Assembly (NCBI RefSeq): GCF_000718165.1
Contig: NZ_JOEY01000007.1
Span: forward strand, 186,001 to 250,000
DNA: 64,000 nucleotides
Direction: 5' to 3'
DNA from: Streptomyces fulvoviolaceus
GTDB lineage: Bacteria > Actinomycetota > Actinomycetes > Streptomycetales > Streptomycetaceae
This document shows positions 8,647 to 16,299 of the stretch, piece after piece (within the stretch, counting starts at the first letter, position 1; every line of letters starts with the position of its first letter). Position numbers and translations under genes: made by a program. Under the pieces are notes generated by a model. That model was given only the letters and a program-made list of their open reading frames with translations. It had not been told where the DNA came from and did no database searches.

Positions 8647-9657
8647 GTGCGACTCGGCCTTGCGCTCGGTTACTGGGGCCGCGGCCCCTCCCCCGATCAC
8701 CTGCCGCTGGCCCGGGAGGCCGAGCGGCTCGGCTACCACTCCGTGTGGACCGCGGAGTCGTGGGGTTCCGACGTCTTCACTCCCCTCACCTGGATCGCCG
8801 CCCAGACCTCAACCATCAAGCTGGGTACGGCGGTTGCGCAGATGGCGGCCCGCTCACCCACCACCACCGCGATGCACGCGCTGACGCTCGACCACCTCTC
8901 CGGCGGGCGCGTGATGCTCGGCCTCGGGCTGTCCGGACCGCAGGTCGTCGAGGGCTGGTACGGCCGTCCGTTCCCGAAGTCGCCGCTGACCGCGACCCGG
9001 GAGTACGTCGAGGTCGTACGGCAGGTCCTCAGGCGGGAAGCCCCGGTCGAAGTCGACGGCCGCTTCCACTCCCACCCCTATCGCGGCGCGGACGGCACGG
9101 GCCTCGGCAAGGCACTCAAGCCGATCACCCATCCCCTCCGCCCCGACCTGCCGATCCTGCTCGGCGCAGAGGGCCCGAAGAACGTCGCCCAGACCACCCG
9201 AATCGCCGACGGCTGGCTGCCGCTGTACTGGTCGCCGACCCGGCCGGAGGTGTACGGCCCTTCGGTCGAAGGTGCGCCCGAGGGCTTCCTGATCGCCCCC
9301 ATGGCCCAGGTGCGGGTCTGCGACGACATCGCCGAAGGGCTGCTGCCCGTCAAGACGATGCTCGGCTTCTACATCGGCGGCATGGGCCACGCGGCCCGCA
9401 ACTTCCATGCCGACCTGATGGCGCGCATGGGGTACGAGGAGCAGGCACGGAGGATCCAGCGACTGTTCCTCGAAGGCCGCCGGGAGGAGGCCGTACTGGC
9501 CGTGCCGGACGCGTTCGCCGACGAGATCTCGCTGGTCGGCCCGCGTGAACGCATCGCCGAGCGGCTGGAGTTGTGGCGCAAGGGCCCGGTGACGGACCTG
9601 CTGGCGCTGGCTCCCGACCCGCACAGTCTGCGGGTGCTGGCGGAGCTGAACTCCTGA
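8647..9657 (+). CDS. LLM-class F420-dependent oxidoreductase
   Basis: 336-residue luciferase-like TIM-barrel enzyme. Flavin/F420-binding segments of the family are visible: GLALGYWGRG at the first strand, WTAESWGSD, KLGTAVAQMAARSPTTTAM and GRVMLGLGLSGPQVVEGWYG. In this family such proteins transfer hydride from reduced coenzyme F420 to varied substrates. Which cofactor (F420 or FMN) is used here cannot be proved from sequence. GTG 8647 is preferred because AGGAGG lies at 8637-8642; the frame is open to 8596 but that would run into the terminator hairpin. Confidence 0.88.
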   Translation: MRLGLALGYWGRGPSPDHLPLAREAERLGYHSVWTAESWGSDVFTPLTWIAAQTSTIKLGTAVAQMAARSPTTTAMHALTLDHLSGGRVMLGLGLSGPQVVEGWYGRPFPKSPLTATREYVEVVRQVLRREAPVEVDGRFHSHPYRGADGTGLGKALKPITHPLRPDLPILLGAEGPKNVAQTTRIADGWLPLYWSPTRPEVYGPSVEGAPEGFLIAPMAQVRVCDDIAEGLLPVKTMLGFYIGGMGHAARNFHADLMARMGYEEQARRIQRLFLEGRREEAVLAVPDAFADEISLVGPRERIAERLELWRKGPVTDLLALAPDPHSLRVLAELNS

Positions 9658-9659
9658 AC

Positions 9660-9986
9660 TCAGGCGTCAGTGAGGGCCGGGGCCGGGGTCGTCACCTGGA
9701 CCGCGTCCAGGAGGCCGGGGAAGCGGGTGTCGATGTCGTCGCGGCGGAGGGTGATGACGCGGGTGGTGCCGCGGACCTCGGTGTGCATGACGCCGGACTC
9801 GCGGAGCACCTTCAGATGGTGGGAGAGCGTGGACTTGGCGATGGGGTAGTCCAGTTGCCCGCAGACCCGCGAGCCCTCCTCGTGCAGCACCCGGGCGACG
9901 TCCCGCCGGATCGGATCGCTCAGCGCGTGCAGCACCCGGTCCAGGGAGATCTCGTCCCGGTCGGGGTGGAAGAGTTCCGCGCGCAT
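9660..9986 (-). CDS. ArsR-type winged-helix repressor
   Basis: 108-residue DNA-binding protein. The winged helix covers residues about 14-85, with the ArsR-type pattern VLHALSDPIRRDVARVL followed by the recognition helix KSTLSHHLKVLRESG and the wing GVMHTEVRGTTRVITL. No metal-binding cysteine motif of the ArsR/SmtB sensors is present, only one Cys, so it likely senses something other than metal. ATG 9986 has AGGAGG 6 nt upstream; the longer frame to 10028 lacks this. A GTTCTA-N6-TAGAAC palindrome lies about 55 bp upstream, and an MFS exporter lies behind that, so it probably represses the exporter and itself. Confidence 0.88.
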   Translation of the reverse strand: MRAELFHPDRDEISLDRVLHALSDPIRRDVARVLHEEGSRVCGQLDYPIAKSTLSHHLKVLRESGVMHTEVRGTTRVITLRRDDIDTRFPGLLDAVQVTTPAPALTDA

Positions 9987-10034
9987 GCCCACCCTCCTCG
10001 TCTCTGTCCGTTTGATCCCCCGACGCACCTTCTT

Positions 10035-10136
10035 TCAAGGTTCTACGATGATAGAACATGCGTGGGGCACCGGCAGGTTGGTGACGTAGGGCTCGTCCGG
10101 TGTGCCGTAGCGATCGAACGGGACGGCCGTGCTCAT
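10035..10136 (-). pseudogene. N-terminal remnant of an MDR-family (quinone/alcohol) oxidoreductase
   Basis: A 33-codon frame starts with ATG overlapping the exporter stop (ATGA at 10133-10136). Its first residues, STAVPFDRYGTPDEPYVTNL, look like the first beta strands of zinc-type NADPH:quinone oxidoreductases (pattern AVRFDRYGGPEVL). The reading then runs into the ArsR operator and stops. The rest of the enzyme is missing, so it looks like the scar of a deletion that joined the exporter operon to the regulator. It could instead be a chance match; the resemblance is short. Confidence 0.45.
10040..10057. promoter_or_regulatory. Inverted-repeat operator beside the ArsR gene
   Basis: GTTCTA, six bases, then TAGAAC: a perfect 6-bp inverted repeat with centre CGATGA. 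It lies about 55 bp upstream of the ArsR start and just past the end of the exporter operon. Size and spacing fit a homodimeric winged-helix repressor; that the neighbouring ArsR protein binds it is inference. Confidence 0.65.
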
Positions 10137-11362
10137 ACGGCGGTCTCCTGCCGGCGGAACGCCCCGGCCGCCGTGTACACGCCCAGCGAGACCAGGTAGG
10201 CGGCGACGGTGAACGCGGCGATGCCCCAGAAGCCGTCGACCTTGGCGAGCAGGACGCCGCCGACCGCGCCGCCGATGGTCGTGCCGACGTACATGGCGGC
10301 GTTGGCGAGGGAGGAGACGGTGCCGCGGGCGGTCTCGGTCTGCTGCTGGAGGATGCTCATGAACACCGGGAAGACGAACCCGGCGACCATCATGACCAGC
10401 GCCAGCAGGACGAGTGCGGTGGCGAGGTCCGGGGAGAGCGGCACCACGCAGTACAGGGCGCCCATGGCGAGGACGGCGAACAGCAACGACCGGTACAGGC
10501 CCAGGCGTTGGACGAGCCTGCTGCCGAACAGCGAGCCGACGACGTTGCCCGCGCCGACGGCCATCATCGCCGTGCCGACGGATCCGACGCCCAGCGCGAA
10601 GTCCTTGGTGAACCAGGAGCCGAAGAAGGAGATGGCCTCGAAGTTGCCGGTCTGGAAGACCAGGTAGCCGAGCAGGTACCAGCGCAGCCGGCCGGGGCCG
10701 AGGACGGTGCCGTAGGTGCGCGTGATGTGGCGCGCTCCCGTGCCCGCGGCGCCGGGGCGGCCGGGCACCGACGGGAAGAAGCGGGCCAGCAGCAGCCACA
10801 GCAGGGCCGAGACGCCGCCGATCACCCAGAACGGCAGGTGCCAGGAGACGGCCGCGAGCCAGCTGCCGAGCGGGATGCCGGCGAACTGCGCGATGGACAG
10901 GCCGGCAGTGGCGAAGCCCATGGTGCGCACGATCAGCTCCGGCCGGACCAGGACCGGGATGGAGGCCCAGATCTGCGGGGAGACGATCGCGGCGCTCACC
11001 CCGGCCAGGAACCGGAAGAGGATCATCGTCCAGAAGCCCTGGGCGAAGCCGCACAGCGCGGTCGTCATGGTGAAGGCGACGAGCCCGCCCAGCAGCACCC
11101 GGCGCCGGTCCCGGCCGTCGGACAGCGGTCCGGCGACGAGGGCGAACAGGGCGTAGCCGAGCGCGTAGGCGCTGACCATCCAGCCCGAGACGCCACCGGA
11201 GACGTGGAAGGTGTCGGCCAGGGTGGGCAGCAGCGGGGCGACGAGGAAGGTGTCCGTGCCGATCACGAACATGGTGGCGAAGGCCAGCAGGGAGACCGTT
11301 CTCGGCGAGGGTCCCGCGGTCTCGGAGACGGTGGCGGTCGGAGTGGAGGAGACATCGGTCAT
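10133..11362 (-). CDS. DHA1-like MFS exporter
   Basis: 409-residue transporter with 12 predicted helices. After a Thr/Pro-rich start, helix 1 begins at TVSLLAFATMFVIGTDTFLV; motif A is LVAGPLSDGRDRRRVLLGG and helix 4 includes RFLAGVSAAIVSPQ. This is the DHA1 plan of small-molecule exporters. Its start overlaps the stop of a 42-codon upstream ORF (ATGA), and its stop overlaps an oxidoreductase remnant. The ArsR gene in the same orientation beyond the remnant, with its operator, suggests regulation by that repressor. Substrate unknown. Confidence 0.87.
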   Translation of the reverse strand: MTDVSSTPTATVSETAGPSPRTVSLLAFATMFVIGTDTFLVAPLLPTLADTFHVSGGVSGWMVSAYALGYALFALVAGPLSDGRDRRRVLLGGLVAFTMTTALCGFAQGFWTMILFRFLAGVSAAIVSPQIWASIPVLVRPELIVRTMGFATAGLSIAQFAGIPLGSWLAAVSWHLPFWVIGGVSALLWLLLARFFPSVPGRPGAAGTGARHITRTYGTVLGPGRLRWYLLGYLVFQTGNFEAISFFGSWFTKDFALGVGSVGTAMMAVGAGNVVGSLFGSRLVQRLGLYRSLLFAVLAMGALYCVVPLSPDLATALVLLALVMMVAGFVFPVFMSILQQQTETARGTVSSLANAAMYVGTTIGGAVGGVLLAKVDGFWGIAAFTVAAYLVSLGVYTAAGAFRRQETAV

Positions 11363-11487
11363 GTCGCCATCACCGCCCAGGAGGTCGCAGTCGTCGGGGC
11401 CGGGCGGGCCACGAGGGCGAACACCGCATCGCGCAGGGTGCGGTCGGGGGTGATCACGTCGGCGGCGTCGCGGGGAGGGGTGCTCAT
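11359..11487 (-). CDS. 42-residue ORF translationally coupled to the MFS exporter
   Basis: Small frame starting MSTPPRDAADVITPDR and ending with TGA overlapped by the exporter ATG. A GAGGAG sequence lies about 10 nt upstream of its ATG (11487). It has no membrane helix or recognised motif. It may be a leader peptide that tunes exporter translation, a true small protein, or the end of a lost gene. The coupling is visible; that it is expressed is inference. Confidence 0.4.
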   Translation of the reverse strand: MSTPPRDAADVITPDRTLRDAVFALVARPAPTTATSWAVMAT

Positions 11488-11907
11488 GCAGGTGGGACTC
11501 CTCGTCGTCACAAGCATCTTCGTTGTTCGTGAAACATCGAATAAGTCGGGATGTTAGCAGGGCGGAAGCCGTTGGACCAGGGAGGGTTAGAGCCTGGCCG
11601 GTGCGCGGCAGCGGGCCGGGCCGTCCCGCGTCCGGCAGCGGACGGATGCGGTCGGTGCTGAACTACTCGTGGACGTACAGCCGCGCACCGTCGTCGCAGG
11701 TGATGACGTACTCCTTGTACGCGCACGGCGGAGGTGCGCCGCACCGCTGTGCCGTCGGCGGCGGGGCCGAGCGCGGAGACCGCCGCCACGCCCAACTGCC
11801 GCCACGGCTGCCGTCGCCACCGACGGCCGTACGCCCGAAGAAGTCACCCGGAACGCGCTCGACGCACTGGCAGGTTTCAGTCAGGGATTCGGGGCCATTC
11901 GAACAAC
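11488..11907. other. 420-bp stretch without an assigned gene
   Basis: It must hold the promoter of the leftward exporter operon; a short imperfect palindrome TGTTCGTGAAACA lies at 11524-11536. On the minus strand a reading ending at 11663 has protein-like residues (CAYKEYVITCDDGARLYVHE and, further up, several cysteines) but has no start codon, and two neighbouring frames carry signal-peptide-like alanine runs. This may be a decayed secreted-protein gene broken by frameshifts; evidence is weak. Confidence 0.3.
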
Positions 11908-12201
11908 ATGTCCACTGAAACTCGCCGTGGTGCCAATTCCGCCGGGACGGTCATAGCGATCGTCGCCGACATCATGGCCCTCATTCTGGGCCTGTGGATC
12001 CTGATGTACCTGCTGGACGCGAACCGCGGGAACGACTTCGTGCAGTTCATCCACGACGCGGCTCGCTGGCTCGCCGGCTGGTCCTACGACCTGTTCACCT
12101 TCGACGAAGCATGGGCGCGAGTGGTAGCCGGCTACGGCCTGGCAGCAGTCGTCTACCTGTTCATAGGCCATGCAATAGCCAACCGCGCACACCGACACTG
12201 A
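11908..12201 (+). CDS. Small two-helix membrane protein, unknown function
   Basis: 97 residues with two predicted membrane helices (about 13-37, SAGTVIAIVADIMALILGLW onward, and about 73-92, AGYGLAAVVYLFIGHAIA), separated by a soluble loop rich in Trp, Phe and Asp. The ATG at 11908 is the first in frame. It is convergent with the operon ending at 12254. It is not one of the families I recognise by name; related small membrane proteins are frequent in Streptomyces. Confidence 0.65.
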   Translation: MSTETRRGANSAGTVIAIVADIMALILGLWILMYLLDANRGNDFVQFIHDAARWLAGWSYDLFTFDEAWARVVAGYGLAAVVYLFIGHAIANRAHRH

Positions 12202-12253
12202 ACAACCGAGGTCCACTGCAGCCCCCAGGGGCGCACCGAAACCGACCAGGTTC

Positions 12254-13324
12254 TCAGGCGCAGCAGTCCGGGTCGAGGCCGCGGGGCAGGTGGTCGCCGC
12301 CGAACACCGTGCACGTCGCCTCGTGGCCGCCCAGCGCCGCCACGGCGAGCAGAAGGGAGCCGGCCGTCCACGTGGTCAGCTCGCGCGGCCAGATCGCTCC
12401 GTCCTCGAAGACGTAGCCCGTCCAGTACAGGCCCGACTCCGCGTCGCGCAGGTGCTGGATCGACTGGAGGATCTCCAGCGCACGGTCGGACTCGCCCATC
12501 GCCCAGAGGGCCAGGGCGAGTTCGGCCGACTCGCCGCCCGTGACCCACGGGTTGGGGATGACGCAGCGGACCCCGAGGCCGGGGACCACGAAGCGGTCCC
12601 AGTCCGCCTCTATACGGGACTTGGCCTCCGTGCCGGTCAACGCGCCGCCCAGCACCGGGTAGTACCAGTCCATCGAGTAGCGGTCCTTGTCCAGGAACCG
12701 CTCCGGGTGCCGGCGGATCGCGTGCCGCAGCGCCCCGACCGCCAACTCCCAGTCCGGCTGCGGCTCTTCACGCTGCTCGGCGATCGCCAGCGCACACCGC
12801 AGCGCGTGGTGGACCGAGGAGGACCCCGTCAGCAGCGCGTCCGACGTGTCCGTACCGTCGTCCTCACGCTTCCAGCCGATCTGCCCGCCCGACTGCTGCA
12901 GCCGGAGCACGAACTCGATCGCCGCGTAGACCGCCGGCCACATGCGGTCGAGGAACGTGTCGTCGCCCGTCGAGAGGTAGTGGTGCCAGACGCCTACGGC
13001 TATGTAGGCGACGAAGTTCGTCTCGCGCCCCCGGTCGGTGACGTCCGTGAAGTCCCCGTCCTGGTATGCCGCGTACCAGGACCCGTCCTCGTTCTGGTGA
13101 CGGGCCAGCCACTCGTACGCCCGCTCGGCGGCCTCGTGCTCACCCGCCGCGTCCAGCGCCATCGCGGCCTCGGTGTGGTCCCAGGGGTCCAGGTGGTGTC
13201 CCCGGAACCACGGAAGCGCACCGTCCTCCCGCTGTACGGCGAGGATGCCGGCGACGGTCGCGACGGCCTGCTCGGCGGTGAGGACTCCGGGCAGGACGAG
13301 GTGTTCGGTGCGGGGAGTGGTCAC
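12254..13324 (-). CDS. Terpenoid-cyclase/prenyltransferase-fold protein
   Basis: 356-residue protein of the alpha6-alpha6 toroid fold. It shows helical-hairpin repeats such as QREDGALPWF, RHQNEDGSWYAAY and DAESGLYWTGY, the QxxDGSW type found in squalene cyclases and protein prenyltransferases. No DxDD or other catalytic cyclase motif was noticed, and Streptomyces proteins of this kind are usually just called prenyltransferases. The GTG start overlaps the methyltransferase stop (GTGA, 13321-13324). It is the last gene of a three-gene operon with a GT4 glycosyltransferase and a methyltransferase, so it may act on, or bind, the product of those enzymes. Confidence 0.7.
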   Translation of the reverse strand: MTTPRTEHLVLPGVLTAEQAVATVAGILAVQREDGALPWFRGHHLDPWDHTEAAMALDAAGEHEAAERAYEWLARHQNEDGSWYAAYQDGDFTDVTDRGRETNFVAYIAVGVWHHYLSTGDDTFLDRMWPAVYAAIEFVLRLQQSGGQIGWKREDDGTDTSDALLTGSSSVHHALRCALAIAEQREEPQPDWELAVGALRHAIRRHPERFLDKDRYSMDWYYPVLGGALTGTEAKSRIEADWDRFVVPGLGVRCVIPNPWVTGGESAELALALWAMGESDRALEILQSIQHLRDAESGLYWTGYVFEDGAIWPRELTTWTAGSLLLAVAALGGHEATCTVFGGDHLPRGLDPDCCA

Positions 13325-14055
13325 CGCGCATCCACGGCAGGCAGATGCGGCTTGGTCGCGTACGCCACGAAGCTCTTGCCGATCAGCGGGTTCAGCGCCT
13401 GTTCGGCGACCCGCGTGGCCAGCGGTTTCTTCATGATGTCCCAGACCAGCAGCTTGTGGTACGCCCGCACCGGCAGCGCCTTGTCGTTGTCTACGCCGAA
13501 CGCGCACTTCAGCCACCAGTACGGCGAGTGCAGCCCGTGCGCGTGATGCGTGCCGTAGGGCTTGAGTCCGGATTCCCTCATCTTCGCGAGGAGCTCGTCG
13601 GCCTTGTAGATGCGGATGTGGCCGCCCTCGACCTCGTGGTAGGCGTCGGACAGCGCCCAGCAGACCTTCTCCGGGCCGTAGCGCGGAACGGTGATCGCGA
13701 TCCGGCCGCCGGGCTTCAACACCCGTACCATCTCGGCGAGTACGCCCTTGTCGTCCGGGATGTGCTCCATGACCTCGGAGATGATGACGACGTCGAAGGA
13801 CTCGTCGGGGAAGGGGAGCGCGAGCGCGTCGCCCTCCATCGCCGTGGCGGTGGCGCCCTCGGGGGCCTCCCCCGCCTCCTTCATCGCCGCGAACCACTTC
13901 GCGACCTCGCGGATCTCCTCGCCGTTCTGGTCCAACGCCACGACCTGGGCGCCGCGCCGATAGCACTCGAACGCGTGCCGGCCGGCACCGCACCCGAGGT
14001 CCAGGACACGGTCGCCCGGGGCGAGCGGGAACCGGGAGAAGTCGACGGTCAGCAC
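13321..14055 (-). CDS. Class I SAM-dependent methyltransferase
   Basis: 244-residue Methyltransf_11/25-type enzyme. SAM-binding loop at residues 16-24 (VLDLGCGAGRHA), acidic beta2 end ALDQNG, then GDALALPFPDESFDVV and the post-motif LKPGGRIAITVPR. The C-terminal third is larger than the minimal fold, as in glycolipid or terpenoid methyltransferases. The GTG start lies inside the 3' end of the glycosyltransferase gene (7-bp overlap), and the stop overlaps the next start, so all three are translated together. Substrate unknown; the operon suggests a modified glycosylated lipid or isoprenoid. Confidence 0.85.
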   Translation of the reverse strand: MLTVDFSRFPLAPGDRVLDLGCGAGRHAFECYRRGAQVVALDQNGEEIREVAKWFAAMKEAGEAPEGATATAMEGDALALPFPDESFDVVIISEVMEHIPDDKGVLAEMVRVLKPGGRIAITVPRYGPEKVCWALSDAYHEVEGGHIRIYKADELLAKMRESGLKPYGTHHAHGLHSPYWWLKCAFGVDNDKALPVRAYHKLLVWDIMKKPLATRVAEQALNPLIGKSFVAYATKPHLPAVDAR

Positions 14056-15440
14056 GTGGCCCTGCTTTCGGAATAGTTGCTTGTGGGGGCGGCGGAGGTG
14101 GGTGTCGGGACCACGGAGGGGCCGGGAGCCGCGCCCTCGGGGAGGCCGATCGCCTCGCGGTAACGGGAGACCGTGCCCTCGGCGGCCCGCGCCCAGGTGA
14201 AGCGCTCCAGCACCCGCTCACGTCCCGCCGCACCGAGGCGCGCACGCAGCTCGGGGTCGCCCAGCAGTCGGCTCAGGCCGGCCGCCAGCGCGCCCGGGTC
14301 GCCCGGCGGTACCGCCAGGCACGTCTCTCCGTCGCGGCCGGCGACCTCCGGGATCGCCCCGCCCGTCGTGGCGACCAACGGCGTGCCCGTCGCCATCGCC
14401 TCCGCCGCCGGCAGCGAGAACCCCTCGTACAGGGACGGCACACAGGCGACCTGGGCCGAGCGGACCAGGTCGACCAGTGCGGCGTCCGAGATGCCCTTCA
14501 CGAACTCGACGGCGCCTTCGAGGCCGTAGCGCTCGATCGTCTGGGCGACCGGCCCCTCCTCGGGCCGCTTGCCGACGACGACGAGGTGGGCCTCGGGCTG
14601 CTCGGTGCGGACCTTGGCCAGCGCCTCGACGAGGAAGACCAGGCCCTTGAGCGGGACGTCCGCACTGGAGGTCGTCACGATCCGGCCCGGTACGACGGGC
14701 ACGGACGGATCCGGCGAGAAGAGATCCGTGTCGGCGCCGATGTGGACGACGTGGATGCGGTCGTCGCGGACACCGAGGTGGTCGATGATCTCCTGGCGGG
14801 AGGTGCCGGAGACGGTGAGCACGGAGGGCAGGCGGCGCGCGACGCGCTTCTGCATGCGGGTGAAGGCGTACCAGCGCCGTTTGGCCAGCCGCTGGACCCG
14901 GCCCTCGGCCGCGTCCAGCTCCAACTGCCGGTCCACGGTGATGGGGTGGTGGATGGTGGTGACCAGCGGGGCGCCGACGTCGCCCAACAGGCCGTACCCC
15001 AGCGTCTGGTTGTCGTGGACGACGTCGAACTCACCGCGCCGGGCGCGGAGATGGCGGCGGGCCCGCAGGGAGAAGGTCAGCGGTTCCGGGAACCCGCCCG
15101 TCCACATGGTCGCCACTTCCAGCGCGTCGATCCAGTCGCGGTACTCGTCGCGCTTCGGGGTGCGGAAGGGGTCCGGGGAGCGGTAGAGGTCGAGGCTCGG
15201 GAGTTCGGTGAGGCTCAGGCGGTCGTCGTGCCCCTCGTCGAGGACGGGATAGGGCTGGGAGCCGATGACCTCGACACGGTGGCCGAGGCGGGCGAGTTCG
15301 CGGGAGAGGTGCCGTACGTAGACACCCTGGCCACCGCAGAACGGGTTCCCTTTGTAGGTGAGGAGCGCGATACGGAGCGGTCGCTCGCCGTCGGCGGCCA
15401 GGTCCTCGGAAGACCCCGCCTGACTGGCCTCAGCGGTCAC
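14049..15440 (-). CDS. GT4-family (group 1) glycosyltransferase
   Basis: 463-residue GT-B enzyme using a nucleotide sugar. N-terminal acceptor domain begins LRIALLTYKGNPFCGGQGVY, with the GGQGVY loop of the family. The C-terminal donor domain includes TVSGTSRQEI, the phosphate-binding GRIVTTSSADVPLKGL and the catalytic E-x7-E segment EGFSLPAAEAMATGTP. GTG 15440 has a purine-rich AAGGGGG site about 6 nt upstream; the frame open to 15626 upstream is untranslated leader. It opens the operon with the methyltransferase and the cyclase-fold gene. A perfect KstR-type box lies 55 bp upstream, so it may be under sterol-type control. Confidence 0.88.
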   Translation of the reverse strand: MTAEASQAGSSEDLAADGERPLRIALLTYKGNPFCGGQGVYVRHLSRELARLGHRVEVIGSQPYPVLDEGHDDRLSLTELPSLDLYRSPDPFRTPKRDEYRDWIDALEVATMWTGGFPEPLTFSLRARRHLRARRGEFDVVHDNQTLGYGLLGDVGAPLVTTIHHPITVDRQLELDAAEGRVQRLAKRRWYAFTRMQKRVARRLPSVLTVSGTSRQEIIDHLGVRDDRIHVVHIGADTDLFSPDPSVPVVPGRIVTTSSADVPLKGLVFLVEALAKVRTEQPEAHLVVVGKRPEEGPVAQTIERYGLEGAVEFVKGISDAALVDLVRSAQVACVPSLYEGFSLPAAEAMATGTPLVATTGGAIPEVAGRDGETCLAVPPGDPGALAAGLSRLLGDPELRARLGAAGRERVLERFTWARAAEGTVSRYREAIGLPEGAAPGPSVVPTPTSAAPTSNYSESRATC

Positions 15441-15494
15441 TCTGAGCCCCCTTCTGCCTGCACTGTCCCGCGAGATTACGCCGTGACGGTAATC

Positions 15495-15508
15495 TAGAAC
15501 AAGTTTCA
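15495..15508. promoter_or_regulatory. Perfect KstR operator match between the glycosyltransferase operon and kstR
   Basis: TAGAACAAGTTTCA matches the published mycobacterial KstR motif TNNAACNNGTTNNA at all defined positions. It sits between divergent genes, 55 bp from the glycosyltransferase start and about 140 bp from the regulator start. KstR autoregulates in mycobacteria, so autoregulation is likely here too. A second imperfect palindrome, GTGGATCAGGTGATTCAC, lies at 15564-15581. Confidence 0.75.
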
Positions 15509-15648
15509 GACTTGATCGTTCAGGAGGCTCTGAATCTACCGGCAGGTAAGGCCCCTGTGAGCGGTGGATCAGGTGATTCACGCCACGACCGGCACCCTGC
15601 CATGCTGAGTGATCGCAAGCCCTCACGGACTGTCACGGAACGGGACCC

Positions 15649-16299
15649 ATGCCCGCGGAAACCAGGGTGAACAAGGTGGCCAAGGTGGATGCCAGTAGCG
15701 CGCGACCGGACTCCGCGCCCCTCACCGAGCGGCAGGAGGCGCGGCGCCGCCGCATCCTGCACGCGAGCGCGCAGCTGGCCAGCCGGGGCGGGTTCGACGC
15801 GGTGCAGATGCGGGAGGTCGCGGAGTCCTCGCAGGTGGCGCTCGGCACCCTCTACCGCTACTTCCCGTCCAAGATCCATCTGCTCGTCGCCACCATGCAG
15901 GACCAGCTGGAACACATGCACGGCACGCTGCGCAAGAAGCCGCCGCAGGGGGACACGGCGGCCGAGCGGGTGGCGGAGACGCTGATGCGCGCCTTCCGCG
16001 CACTGCAGCGCGAGCCGCATCTGGCCGACGCGATGGTCCGCGCCCTCACCTTCGCGGACCGCAGTGTGAGCCCCGAGGTCGACCAGGTCTCCCACCAGAC
16101 CACGGCGATCGTCCTGGACGCGATGGGCCTGGAGAATCCCACCCCCGAGCAGCTCTCCGCGGTCCGCGTCATCGAGCACACCTGGCACTCGGCCCTGATC
16201 ACCTGGCTCTCGGGCCGGGCCTCCATCGCTCAGGTGAAGATCGACATCGAGACGGTGTGCCGGCTGATCGACCTCACGGAACCGAAAGAGCCGCGCTGA
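15649..16299 (+). CDS. kstR: KstR-like TetR repressor of sterol catabolism
   Basis: 216-residue TetR-family repressor. DNA-binding helices occupy residues about 27-75 (RRRRILHASAQLASRGGFDA, then VALGTLYRYFPSKIHLL). These and the ligand-domain segment MVRALTFADRSVSPEVDQV correspond closely to KstR of Mycobacterium tuberculosis, including the GTLYRYFPSK and FAD...SEVDQV stretches, recalled from that protein rather than from an alignment. KstR represses cholesterol side-chain and upper-pathway genes and is released by 3-oxo-cholestenoyl-CoA. The gene lies 140 bp from a perfect KstR box, and further boxes occur next to fadA5 and cyp125 homologues 22 kb away, which supports the name. Confidence 0.8.
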   Translation: MPAETRVNKVAKVDASSARPDSAPLTERQEARRRRILHASAQLASRGGFDAVQMREVAESSQVALGTLYRYFPSKIHLLVATMQDQLEHMHGTLRKKPPQGDTAAERVAETLMRAFRALQREPHLADAMVRALTFADRSVSPEVDQVSHQTTAIVLDAMGLENPTPEQLSAVRVIEHTWHSALITWLSGRASIAQVKIDIETVCRLIDLTEPKEPR

